A DNA stretch of 11,126 bases from CAYLPU01 sp964385635 (GTDB lineage: Bacteria > Chloroflexota > Anaerolineae > B4-G1), in the NCBI GenBank assembly GCA_964385635.1, contig CAYLPU010000136.1:1-11126 (forward strand). Direction: 5' to 3'. The position numbers and the translations under genes were made by a program. How positions within the stretch are numbered: position 1 is the stretch's first letter; every line of letters begins with the position of its first letter. Shown one piece after another: positions 1-7,003 of the stretch. The notes below the pieces were generated by a model. The model made no database searches. It had not been told where the DNA came from and saw nothing but the letters and a program-made list of their open reading frames with translations.

Positions 1-79
1 CCAGGATGTATGGTACTTGACAGAGTTCAATCGCGCCACAACTGAACGGTTACCTCTACGCAAGCGCTGGTCAAGCTAA
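1..79 (+). CDS. C-terminal end of an upstream operon gene (partial)
   Basis: Frame 2 is open from the first base and closes with TAA at 77-79. It encodes only about 25 residues, which include DVWYLTEFNRATTERLPLRK. The stop overlaps the ATG of the next gene as TAATG, the arrangement of tightly coupled operon genes, so I read it as the tail of a real gene and not chance. Too little is visible to name the protein. In BREX-type operons the gene upstream could be an ATPase (BrxC or PglY-like), a methyltransferase or a PAPS-reductase-like protein (BrxP). An alternative is that this gene and the next were once one reading frame split by an indel. Confidence 0.5.
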   Translation, partial: QDVWYLTEFNRATTERLPLRKRWSS

Positions 80-1062
80 TGCGTAACGTCGAAGGGACAA
101 ACCCCTACCGCCTGGTCCTGGAACAGCTTCAGACCGCGTATGGCTTCCTTGCAGATGCTATGATCACCGCATCCAGCCAGCCGAAGATCCTGGAGGGATT
201 GAAGCAAGATAAAGCCACTATCGAAAATGGGGCACGTCGTGTCAAAGATGTCTTGTTAAAGCGGTTGATGGCTCCATTCAACCCGGCCAGTGACTTCTAC
301 GGTGATTACCAGACAGCTATAGCAGGTTGGTACAAAAACCTGGGCGATGAGCAGAAGGATGAGTACGCTCCGTGGCACAGCCATGCTTCGCGAGCAGTCG
401 TCCAGCGGCTGCGCACTATCGTCAACATTGAGACAACCTTCTTCGACCAACTGCCAGCCGATGCTGGATTGGGCCTGGGCAGAGTGGATGATTGGCGCCG
501 TGACCGCAATGATGAATATGTACAGATGCTGGAGGCGGCGCTGGAACGCATCGCAGCCAATCGTGTCAAACTCCCTGCCCCCAGGTGGAAGATCCGTGGT
601 GTGCATAAGAGAGAAGACTGGCAGACCCGCTCCCAGATTCTTTTCCGAGGCGTCGTCGTCTTGGAGATCCATGCACCCGAACCTGGCGTCAAGGTGCTGG
701 TCACAGACATGGATGAAGATCCACGCACTGCACTACAGTGCCAGGCAGTTAAAGACAAATACGATCTGTCGGTGAAGAATACGCGCGTCGTGAAGCTGGT
801 CAGCCAGGGAGAGGATGGCAGCTTTGGACAGGTGATCACGCTTTCTTTCATCAACGAGGATCGTAAGTACGAAGTCAGCCCGCTCACACAGCAAACACTA
901 TTGGAGCGGGAATACAAGTTCGTCTATCCAGAGGATAAAGATGCCCTGCTGGTGTTGTTGTCCAGTATCTTGCGAGATGTCATCACAGGGGGCGTGGTTG
1001 ATGAGGATGACGTGCGCCAGATGTTGATTGAACTGGCTGATAAACTGAAGGGACTTTATTGA
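79..1062 (+). CDS. unidentified 327-aa protein of the PglZ/BrxL operon
   Basis: I do not recognise the family. The first half (about residues 8-165) is helix-rich with charged amphipathic stretches, including WYKNLGDEQKDEYAPW at 84-99 and a VDDWRRDRNDEY segment at 136-147. The second half (about 170-285) reads as beta-rich, ending in an acidic helical tail (DEDDVRQMLIELADKL). There is no signal peptide, membrane segment or obvious nucleotide-binding motif, so it is probably cytoplasmic. The ATG overlaps the preceding stop (TAATG) with no strong Shine-Dalgarno, suggesting translational coupling. It ends four bases before pglZ. This spacing ties it to the defence operon, perhaps as a scaffold or specificity partner, or as a detached C-terminal part of the large upstream protein. 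Both roles are inference. Confidence 0.8.
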   Translation: MRNVEGTNPYRLVLEQLQTAYGFLADAMITASSQPKILEGLKQDKATIENGARRVKDVLLKRLMAPFNPASDFYGDYQTAIAGWYKNLGDEQKDEYAPWHSHASRAVVQRLRTIVNIETTFFDQLPADAGLGLGRVDDWRRDRNDEYVQMLEAALERIAANRVKLPAPRWKIRGVHKREDWQTRSQILFRGVVVLEIHAPEPGVKVLVTDMDEDPRTALQCQAVKDKYDLSVKNTRVVKLVSQGEDGSFGQVITLSFINEDRKYEVSPLTQQTLLEREYKFVYPEDKDALLVLLSSILRDVITGGVVDEDDVRQMLIELADKLKGLY

Positions 1063-1066
1063 GAAG

Positions 1067-3454
1067 ATGGCTCAAGCGACAGTCTATTTGGGCAGCGCAG
1101 AGTTGCTGAGTACTATCACTGCTGACGTCGAGGTCAACAGCGTAGCAGATTACGTGCTGGTCTATGACCGGCTGGTGCGAGCACTCCACGCCGGTGAAGA
1201 CATCACCGTTGCGGTCAGCGATGTAAACGTCGGAGCCTGGTTACGTCGTCTTCAGGCGCATTACGGTTCAGAGCGTGTGCACATCGAAGAGTTGACCCGT
1301 CGCCAGCGACTGAGCGAGTTATGGAATGTCGAGGTGCCGGATTGGGTCAGCGAGGACCAAATTGCCCGCGCTCAACTGTTAGATGTCGCCATCTCTGCTC
1401 CACCAGGTCGTGGTTTCGAGGATTTCGTCCTGGAGATATTCTTCAGCCCGTTTGTGGCCCAGCCTCGACTACCGCTACAACGCCTGGGCGACCTGCTCAA
1501 GAACTATGATCCACGGCAATGGTCTGAGGCAATGGAACGTCCTTTGGTCAGCGATATCTTCAGACGTCGCTTGCAGCAATGGGAGGATAACGCCGACCAG
1601 AGTCGGGACGCCGAGCAAGCCGGGGAGAAGCTGATTGTACGGTGGCTGCGACAGTCGCCAGAGCAACTCGCACAGCAGTTGGCAACCCTGAATATGTTGA
1701 CCGGCTATCCGCCTGAGGTCGGACGTCGAGTCATGGGTGATCAGTTCGATTCCTTGGCCCGGCTGGATTTGGACCTGAGTGATGTCCCAGTGAGCGGGGC
1801 ACAGGTCGGCGTAGCATTGGATCAGATCCGCGTCCACCTGGAACAGTTAGTGCGATCGAATACAATCCACGAGGCGCTTCAGGCCATACTTGCACAGGCT
1901 AGTGGCTATCTCGAAGTCGAGTTTGACGCTGTGCAACGTCTCCTCCGTTCCGGTGAGGTCGCCATTGACTATGACCTGGTGCGGCGCGTGCGAGGTTTGT
2001 TCGCTCGGGTCCAGCATCGTCCTCATCTGGACCAGGCTCTGGCAGACCTTGACCTGCTGATTAGCCAGCCGCCCCCACCGAAGCCCGATCCCAACCCATC
2101 CAATCCCTGGAGTGATGAGCAATGGTTGGAGTGGGCTGAGGAGCACTACCTGCCATACCGTTTTTGGCTGGAAGAGATCGGCCAATTGACGGGTGATATT
2201 GTTGACTTTGCAAGCGCCTATGCCGATTGGCTCTACAAGCGATATCCAGCAATGCGCCTGAGTTCGCCAAGGATGGTCTACCAGGCACTGCCGGCGCTCA
2301 AAGGGAAAATGATGAGCGACGCGCCGGTGTTGGTGCTTGTCATTGACAATTTCAATGCCAAGTTCTTTCGCGACTTTACCCGTTACATGCAGGCACAAGG
2401 GTACTACGCCGAAGAACTCACATACTACGTCTCGATGTTACCTTCATGCACCGAGATCAGCAAGAAATGCCTGTTCGTCGGCCAGCCTGAGCCCTTTGCA
2501 GGGACAGCGTATGAAAAGCCGGTGCAGGAAACCTGGGAACAAGCACTGGGCGGTCGGCGCGCGTTGTACCTCCCGCATATTGGCGCTCTGCGTGCGATCA
2601 AGCGACGGGAGCACGATGTATACTTTTTGAACTACTTGCCCTTGGATATGGCCTTTCACCAGGATGAGGAGCACGTAGGTATCTCTCACGCCCAGGCTGC
2701 GCGTAGTTATCTGAGAGCCGTTGCCCGAGATGTGCGCGCCTTCGGTGAGCGTATCGGCGCCCCGCGCGACCTGGTGGTCATCGTGATCTCAGACCACGGT
2801 TCCACACGTATCCCGGCTGAGGCTCCCAACCTGATTGACTCCGCCTTTTTCGCGAAACGTGTCCTGGACAAGCACCATCGCTACGTGCGTATCACCGATA
2901 GCGAGCTGCATCAGTTACCTGACAATATCCAATATCAATGTTATACTTTCGAACGCGAACGCTTTGGGTTAGACGAGAACTATCTGGCCGCCAGGGCTCA
3001 TTACCGATTTCTGCCGACGACAGGGAGCACATACATCCATGGTGGGCTGACCCCCGAAGAAACGCTGGTGCCAGTAGCAGTCTTTACACCACTCACCGTA
3101 TCGCCCAAACCACTGACTGTGCACTTGCTGGGAAACGAGTTCTACTACGCCCGCAAGTCCGAGATTCAAGTAGAGTTAGTGAACACCAATGCTTATGCCT
3201 GCGAGTCCGTGCGGTTGGAAATCCAAGACGCGAACGTCGACACGCCTGGCGTTGATCTGGGCACACTGGCGCCAATGAGCCAAGAGGCCGTCACGCTCGA
3301 AGCCCGTTTCCGACGCTCGCACGGAGGAGTGGATACACTGCACATCCGTGTCACATACGACTTCCTGGGACAACCTCAGCAGCAGGACGTCGAAGAGGCG
3401 GTGGAGATGAAGTCTATGATGACGCAGGCATTCGACCTGCGTGAGCTATTCTGA
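1067..3454 (+). CDS. pglZ: BREX system alkaline-phosphatase-superfamily protein PglZ
   Basis: PglZ is the signature protein of BREX/Pgl phage-defence systems, with a metal-binding alkaline-phosphatase-like core. The core is visible from about residue 420: a hydrophobic strand ending in D427 (VLVLVIDNF), the nucleophile-region segment LPSCTE with T462, a D527-x3-H531 pair in LDMAFH, the ISDHG motif with D576-H577, and HGGLTPEE with H658, a hallmark of the family. The first ~330 residues are helical. A Pro-rich linker (about 335-347) separates them from a Trp-rich helical segment and the core. Residues after ~690 look like a beta-sandwich, Ig-like C-terminal domain. The 795-aa length is normal for PglZ. 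The start lies 4 bp after the previous stop, with a weak GAGAAG upstream. brxL follows on the same strand. The PglZ assignment is firm; the BREX subtype is not. Confidence 0.93.
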   Translation: MAQATVYLGSAELLSTITADVEVNSVADYVLVYDRLVRALHAGEDITVAVSDVNVGAWLRRLQAHYGSERVHIEELTRRQRLSELWNVEVPDWVSEDQIARAQLLDVAISAPPGRGFEDFVLEIFFSPFVAQPRLPLQRLGDLLKNYDPRQWSEAMERPLVSDIFRRRLQQWEDNADQSRDAEQAGEKLIVRWLRQSPEQLAQQLATLNMLTGYPPEVGRRVMGDQFDSLARLDLDLSDVPVSGAQVGVALDQIRVHLEQLVRSNTIHEALQAILAQASGYLEVEFDAVQRLLRSGEVAIDYDLVRRVRGLFARVQHRPHLDQALADLDLLISQPPPPKPDPNPSNPWSDEQWLEWAEEHYLPYRFWLEEIGQLTGDIVDFASAYADWLYKRYPAMRLSSPRMVYQALPALKGKMMSDAPVLVLVIDNFNAKFFRDFTRYMQAQGYYAEELTYYVSMLPSCTEISKKCLFVGQPEPFAGTAYEKPVQETWEQALGGRRALYLPHIGALRAIKRREHDVYFLNYLPLDMAFHQDEEHVGISHAQAARSYLRAVARDVRAFGERIGAPRDLVVIVISDHGSTRIPAEAPNLIDSAFFAKRVLDKHHRYVRITDSELHQLPDNIQYQCYTFERERFGLDENYLAARAHYRFLPTTGSTYIHGGLTPEETLVPVAVFTPLTVSPKPLTVHLLGNEFYYARKSEIQVELVNTNAYACESVRLEIQDANVDTPGVDLGTLAPMSQEAVTLEARFRRSHGGVDTLHIRVTYDFLGQPQQQDVEEAVEMKSMMTQAFDLRELF

Positions 3455-3558
3455 ACCGAAAGGCTCGGCAAGGTCTCATGACCGCCGCCGATGGGCTTTC
3501 GGGCTCGGTCAGAGACCTTCGCCCAACGGAGAACTTGGATTCTGCCTCGTCCAGGTTA

Positions 3559-3573
3559 GGAGACGGATTGATG
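3559..3573 (+). promoter_or_regulatory. ribosome binding site deciding the brxL start
   Basis: GGAG at 3559-3562 is 8 bases from ATG 3571. It is a better match than anything before ATG 3478 and gives the protein the usual short-form BrxL length. Confidence 0.5.
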
Positions 3574-5001
3574 GAGACATTGGGGACGTTGGAAACATTC
3601 GAGGAAAAGGCACTCGACTACTACGGCGAGGTGGCTATCGACAAGCATCTGATCCACGAGGCCGGCTTTGGCGCCCGGGCGATCCCAACCTACGTGGGCG
3701 AGTGGATCCTATCAGCATACGCCGAAGATGGCGAGTTGACCGGCGAAAGCCGTGAGAAGATTGCCTCGTTCTTGGCCAAGTTCCTCCCCACCAAAGGGCA
3801 GAAGGACGAAATCAAGAACCGTCTCCTGAAAATGGAGACGGTCCAGTTGCTAGACGATTATCATGTGAGCATTAACCTGAAAAGTGGTGAGCGCAACTTG
3901 CACATTCCATTGTTGGACATCACTGATGCGCGTGTCAGTGGCCACATCGTGGACAACAACGAACTGCTTGTCACCAGCGGCGTTTGGGGTATCGGGGACT
4001 TGTTCTACGTGCCGCCTGAATCTCGCGCGGATCGTGGGCAGGTCTGGATGCGTGAGTTCCGTCCCTTTCAGATAAGCAGCATCGACTACGACTACTTCTG
4101 CCATTGCCGGCAGTACTTTGAGTTGGAGGAATGGCTGGACCTGATGATCTCCAGCATTGGATTCAACCCTCGTTCGCTGTCTCTACGTCAGAAAATGGTC
4201 CTGATCACACGTATCGTGCCTGTTGCGCAACCACGAGTCAACCTGGTAGAGTTGGCGCCCAAGGGCACCGGCAAATCTTTCGTGTATGACAACCTCTCCC
4301 GCTACGCACGAGTCATTGGTGGGGGCAAGATCACACCGGCGGTGCTATTTCACAATCTCGCTTCGCACACACCCGGACTGATCACACGCTACGACGTGAT
4401 TGTCCTGGATGAGGTACAGAGCATTCGTGGCGACAGTGCCGGCGAGCTAGTCGCGGGCTTGAAGGTATACCTGGAGTCAGGGCGCTACAGCCGGGGCAGA
4501 ACAATGGGGACGGCCGAGGCCAGTTTTGTCATGTTGGGCAACATTGTCCTGGACGAGAACAGCCAACCCATCCATCAAGACTCAGGGTTATTCCGCGAGA
4601 TTCCCAACTTTTTGCGGGAAACCGCATTTCTCGACCGTATCCACGGTCTGATTCCTGGCTGGGAGATGGAGCGTGTGACCAAGGATACGCCATCAAAGAG
4701 CCTGGGCTTTAAGGGCGACTTCTTCTCCGAAGTCCTCCACGTGATGCGCCGTAGTGCCCGATATGACGAGTATGTCTCCGAGAATATGGTCCTCGTCAAC
4801 TGCAACGACCTCCGCGACCGCAAGGCCATCGCCCGTCTCGCTGCGGGTTTCCTCAAGTTGCTCTTTCCCGACATGAAGCCAACGGAAGAGCAGTTCAGGA
4901 AGTTCTGCGTTAAACCGGCAGTAGAACTCCGCCAACGGGTGCGAGACGAGCTACACAAGGTCGATCCGGAGTATGCTCAGGTGTCCATTGGGTTTGAGTA
5001 A
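3571..5001 (+). CDS. brxL: BREX system Lon-related AAA+ protein BrxL, short form
   Basis: BrxL is a DNA-associated AAA+ ATPase of type 1 and type 4 BREX. Counting from ATG 3571 (476 aa), an N-terminal domain (about 1-200, with TSGVWGIGDLFYVPP) leads to a Walker A motif, APKGTGKS, with K235. The Walker B motif is VIVLDEVQSI with D280-E281, and a sensor strand VMLGNI follows. The protein ends with a helical lid near IGFE. The long form (about 680 aa) carries a Lon-like Ser-Lys protease domain after this point; none is present here, matching the short-form family of roughly 450-470 aa. The frame is open from ATG 3478 (507 aa). I prefer 3571 because GGAG at 3559-3562 sits 8 bases ahead, while the 31 extra residues are low-complexity and 3478 has only a poor ribosome site. 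It is the last gene of the operon. Confidence 0.9.
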   Translation: METLGTLETFEEKALDYYGEVAIDKHLIHEAGFGARAIPTYVGEWILSAYAEDGELTGESREKIASFLAKFLPTKGQKDEIKNRLLKMETVQLLDDYHVSINLKSGERNLHIPLLDITDARVSGHIVDNNELLVTSGVWGIGDLFYVPPESRADRGQVWMREFRPFQISSIDYDYFCHCRQYFELEEWLDLMISSIGFNPRSLSLRQKMVLITRIVPVAQPRVNLVELAPKGTGKSFVYDNLSRYARVIGGGKITPAVLFHNLASHTPGLITRYDVIVLDEVQSIRGDSAGELVAGLKVYLESGRYSRGRTMGTAEASFVMLGNIVLDENSQPIHQDSGLFREIPNFLRETAFLDRIHGLIPGWEMERVTKDTPSKSLGFKGDFFSEVLHVMRRSARYDEYVSENMVLVNCNDLRDRKAIARLAAGFLKLLFPDMKPTEEQFRKFCVKPAVELRQRVRDELHKVDPEYAQVSIGFE

Positions 5002-5212
5002 GAACCAGGAGATAGGGCCCTACATCCCTGTGGTGACAGATTGGACGGGCTTTTTCCCGACCTCAGGCAATTGGGTCAGCGCGAGAACTGATAGGGGAGG
5101 ATGCTGAGGGGAAGAGCAATCGTGGATGCCTTATTCAGGGATGGGGATGCTTTGCCTTACTATTTCGATCATCCAACTCGCAGGGCGCCAGCAATTCATC
5201 ACTAATCCCGCT
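5002..5212. other. intergenic stretch after the BREX operon
   Basis: No supported gene. It contains a short perfect palindrome, TAGGGCCCTA, at 5013-5022, twelve bases after the brxL stop. I could not find a stem followed by a T run that would qualify as an intrinsic terminator. Confidence 0.4.
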
Positions 5213-5241
5213 TTGACTTTCACGCAAGCCTGGGCTATGCT
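5213..5241 (+). promoter_or_regulatory. sigma70-like promoter
   Basis: TTGACT at 5213-5218 is separated by exactly 17 bases from TATGCT at 5236-5241, a close match to the housekeeping consensus. The expected transcript starts near 5248. It would carry a leader of about 200 bases before the gene at 5455, which it probably drives. Confidence 0.55.
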
Positions 5242-5260
5242 GGACGTGTCTCAGACAGAC

Positions 5261-5400
5261 GAACCGGTTCATGAAAATCTACCCCTTGGCCCCGGCGACT
5301 GCCGGGCCGTGTTGGTCGACGTGAACGAGTCCCACGTGGATGCAAAGGAATACCGCCAGGCGAGCAATATCGTCGGGGTGTGCCGGCGACACGTGGGATA
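5261..5400 (+). other. palindrome-rich leader, candidate structured RNA or operator region
   Basis: Downstream of the promoter are three structures. The first is a perfect 10-bp palindrome GAACCGGTTC (5261-5270). The second is a GC hairpin whose arms GGCCCCGGC (5288-5296) and GCCGGGCC (5301-5308) pair with one bulged C around a GACT loop. The third is a perfect 9-bp inverted repeat, TCCCACGTG (5330-5338) and CACGTGGGA (5390-5398), each arm containing the palindrome CACGTG. An open frame (5126-5401) crosses the region but has no ribosome site or recognisable protein features. The structure could act as a leader RNA or as paired protein-binding sites. I match it to no known RNA family. Confidence 0.35.
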
Positions 5401-5454
5401 GAACGATTCTGTGTAGGATAGAAACCAGGGGGAAGAAATAGAAGTGGAGCGATC

Positions 5455-6396
5455 ATGCGCGAATATCGCGAGTTAATGGCCCAACAGCGTGTGAGAGCGG
5501 TTTGGACGGTGGTGTTTGGAATCATCGTCCTCGCCATGTGTATTGGAGCAGCACTGGCTGCACGCACGTTGTTTGTGCCCACGCCAGAGCCAACGCCAAC
5601 TACCACGTCGCCGATCAGTGTTGCGCCGATGACTCCCACGACGCCGCTCACGCCGATGCTGACGAACACGCCGACGCCGGCGGACACTGCCACGCCGGCT
5701 GAAACGCCGGCACCCACGCCCACTCCGACTACCGCACCGCTGCCGGAGCCTTCTCCCACCCCGCCGCCCGACCCTCAGGGCGACGTGGGCGCCTACGAGA
5801 GCGGAGACCCAGTCGAGGGAGTACCCGGTGGCGTGGACATCCGCACCGCCAGCGTGGGCGCCGACCTGCGAGTGGTGCTTCAGCCCACCGGGGGAGTACC
5901 AGCGGAATTGGCCGAATGGGCCGCCGAGGGTGAGGTACTGTTGTGGATCTACCTCTACGATCCGATCCCCGATCCCCCGACGGTGTTCACTGATTGGGTC
6001 TTCGTGCTGGATCTGGACGGGGACACAACCACCGGCCGCCCGGCGGGTACAGTTCGCGTCAACCCTGACCTGGGATACGAGGTCGCCATCGGCGTCTCAT
6101 ACGACGACACCAGTGGAAAGTACGAGCCCTACTTGCTGGTTTGGGACCCGGCGAAGTTGGCCCTGGTGTCGAAGCCTGACGAGCCTCGCTTCATCCTGCC
6201 TGCCCTGAGCGAAGTCGAAGGGAACGAGGCACGCACGCTGATCGGGCTGGCCCTTTCGCTGGAGACTCTGGCGGAAAACGTGGAGCAGACCACCGGCACG
6301 ACACTCGTGGCTGGGGAGGTGAAGGGTCGGGCAGCGGTGCAATCCCGCGCAGGGGGATGGAAGGTGGTAGACTTCTACCCTGATCGGCCCGATTAG
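5455..6396 (+). CDS. membrane-anchored Thr/Pro-rich surface protein
   Basis: A 313-aa protein of unknown function, built as a surface protein. It has a short cytoplasmic N terminus, one membrane segment at about residues 16-36 (WTVVFGIIVLAMCIGAALAA), a Thr/Pro-rich linker at 42-107, and an extracytoplasmic globular domain at 108-313. The anchor has no clear signal-peptidase site, so it is probably uncleaved. The globular domain contains VLDLDGDTTTG (D186, D188, D190), resembling a calcium-binding loop and the 'DLDGD' motif seen in secreted bacterial beta-domains. Such anchor-linker-domain proteins are common in Chloroflexota. GGAG lies 5 bases ahead of the ATG. Residues 252-256 (SEVEG) are encoded by a dispersed palindromic repeat that has landed inside the gene without breaking the frame. 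Confidence 0.75.
   Translation: MREYRELMAQQRVRAVWTVVFGIIVLAMCIGAALAARTLFVPTPEPTPTTTSPISVAPMTPTTPLTPMLTNTPTPADTATPAETPAPTPTPTTAPLPEPSPTPPPDPQGDVGAYESGDPVEGVPGGVDIRTASVGADLRVVLQPTGGVPAELAEWAAEGEVLLWIYLYDPIPDPPTVFTDWVFVLDLDGDTTTGRPAGTVRVNPDLGYEVAIGVSYDDTSGKYEPYLLVWDPAKLALVSKPDEPRFILPALSEVEGNEARTLIGLALSLETLAENVEQTTGTTLVAGEVKGRAAVQSRAGGWKVVDFYPDRPD
6203..6222. repeat. dispersed palindromic repeat, copy 1 (inside a gene)
   Basis: CCCTGAGCGAAGTCGAAGGG. It encodes LSEVEG in the surface protein. It shares its core, CCTGAGC followed by GTCGAAGG, with copies at 6405-6422 and, inverted, 6981-7003. Short repeats of this kind are scattered through some bacterial genomes. Confidence 0.7.
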
Positions 6397-6399
6397 GTC

Positions 6400-6432
6400 C
6401 CTGTCCTGAGCGTGGTCGAAGGATGTGACAGG
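6400..6432. repeat. dispersed palindromic repeat, copy 2, with flanking inverted arms
   Basis: The core CCTGAGCGTGGTCGAAGG (6405-6422) lies between CCTGTC (6400-6405) and GACAGG (6427-6432), a perfect 6-bp inverted repeat. It starts 4 bases after the stop of the surface-protein gene, so the transcript may end in this REP-like hairpin. There is no T run. Confidence 0.65.
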
Positions 6433-6458
6433 TGCGAACCGATGGCAGATCGCGGTAG

Positions 6459-6587
6459 AGTTGTGATCCCGTCTACGCGCCCCTCACCACGGCTGTGGAG
6501 GCCTACCACGCGGCGTTGCTGGCAAATCCGAAGGCGCTGGCCTACGCCTCGAGCCGGGGGCTGGACGGGGACACGGTAGGGTGGTGA
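6459..6587 (+). pseudogene. fragment resembling a DnaG-type primase N-terminal region
   Basis: The frame between a TAG at 6456-6458 and TGA at 6585-6587 encodes YHAALLANPKALAYASSRGL at 6504-6563 and then DGDTVGW. This resembles the segment after the zinc finger in DnaG-like and phage/plasmid primases (LxxxPxALxYLxxRGL). No zinc-finger cysteines, start codon or TOPRIM domain are present, so it can only be a remnant. The match is from memory of the family pattern and the fragment is short. Confidence 0.4.
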
Positions 6588-6594
6588 AAATTGG

Positions 6595-6939
6595 TCAACC
6601 GGCTGCCCACGATTGCTCCCATTTTTGTTCCGATTTGCTATGGAAAGCAAAGACATCCTGTCTCTTTGCTTGAATAGAACGTCCCAACTCCTCCTTACAC
6701 CAGGCTAAAACCTTCTTTGTTGGAACAGTTTCCAAAGCTTTTAGAATGACGTCCGAAGTGGTTGAGGCAACCATAGCACCAATACTCAGTAGTAAACCGG
6801 TGAAGCCACTCTTGGCCTGATCCTGTTCCAATCGTTTTGGTGAGTTAGTCGAGAGGTGTCGCCTTTCTTGCGGGGGCAGTTTTCGGCCCCACCCACGAGT
6901 AACACGGATAATTGGATACATCAGGCAAGTGGGGGGCAA
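6595..6939 (-). CDS. doubtful hypothetical protein in a lower-GC island
   Basis: A 114-aa frame on the minus strand. The stretch is visibly richer in A/T than the sequence on either side, suggesting a separate origin. The first ~30 residues are Arg/Pro-rich and unlikely to be native. The central part (KSGFTGLLLSIGAMVASTTS and the following VILKALETVPTKKVLAW) looks protein-like, with a possible hydrophobic helix. No strong ribosome site was found, and an internal start is possible. I recognise no family. It could be a small gene, a decayed fragment or chance. A near-perfect stem of about 11 bp (6645-6671, arms AAGCAAAGACA and TGTCTCTTTGCTT with a two-base bulge) lies inside. Confidence 0.25.
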   Translation of the reverse strand: MPPTCLMYPIIRVTRGWGRKLPPQERRHLSTNSPKRLEQDQAKSGFTGLLLSIGAMVASTTSDVILKALETVPTKKVLAWCKEELGRSIQAKRQDVFAFHSKSEQKWEQSWAAG

Positions 6940-6955
6940 GCGTTCAGGCCAGTGT

Positions 6956-6978
6956 CCCGGTCTGGCCTGCCAACCGGG
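6956..6978. repeat. strong GC hairpin beside repeat copy 3
   Basis: CCCGGT (6956-6961) pairs with ACCGGG (6973-6978), and the inner TGGC (6963-6966) pairs with GCCA (6969-6972). This is a nearly continuous 10-bp stem with one bulged C. It ends 3 bases before the third dispersed repeat. Confidence 0.5.
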
Positions 6979-6980
6979 AG

Positions 6981-7003
6981 CCCTTCGACAGGCTCAGGGC
7001 AGG
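6981..7003. repeat. dispersed palindromic repeat, copy 3 (inverted)
   Basis: CCCTTCGACAGGCTCAGGG at 6981-6999, followed by CAGG. It is the reverse orientation of the same family as copies 1 and 2, with CCTTCGAC and GCTCAGG as the shared halves. In another frame it reads PSTGSGQA, a typical peptide left by these repeats. Confidence 0.65.

Noticed and set aside
1847..2398. Minus-strand open frame of 183 codons inside pglZ
   Set aside because: It lies fully antisense to a well-supported gene and has no domain features; a shadow of the codon bias of pglZ.
5044..5062. CGGG...TTTTT...CCCG as a terminator after brxL
   Set aside because: The T run is in the loop and not after the stem, and the stem is only 4-5 bp.
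5126..5401. Open frame of 91 codons on the plus strand
   Set aside because: No ribosome site, no protein-like pattern I recognise, and it runs through the promoter and palindromes, which explain the region better.
5261..5440. Leader as a TnpB/IscB guide RNA (omega RNA)
   Set aside because: No tnpB or iscB lies nearby and no conserved guide-RNA pattern could be matched.
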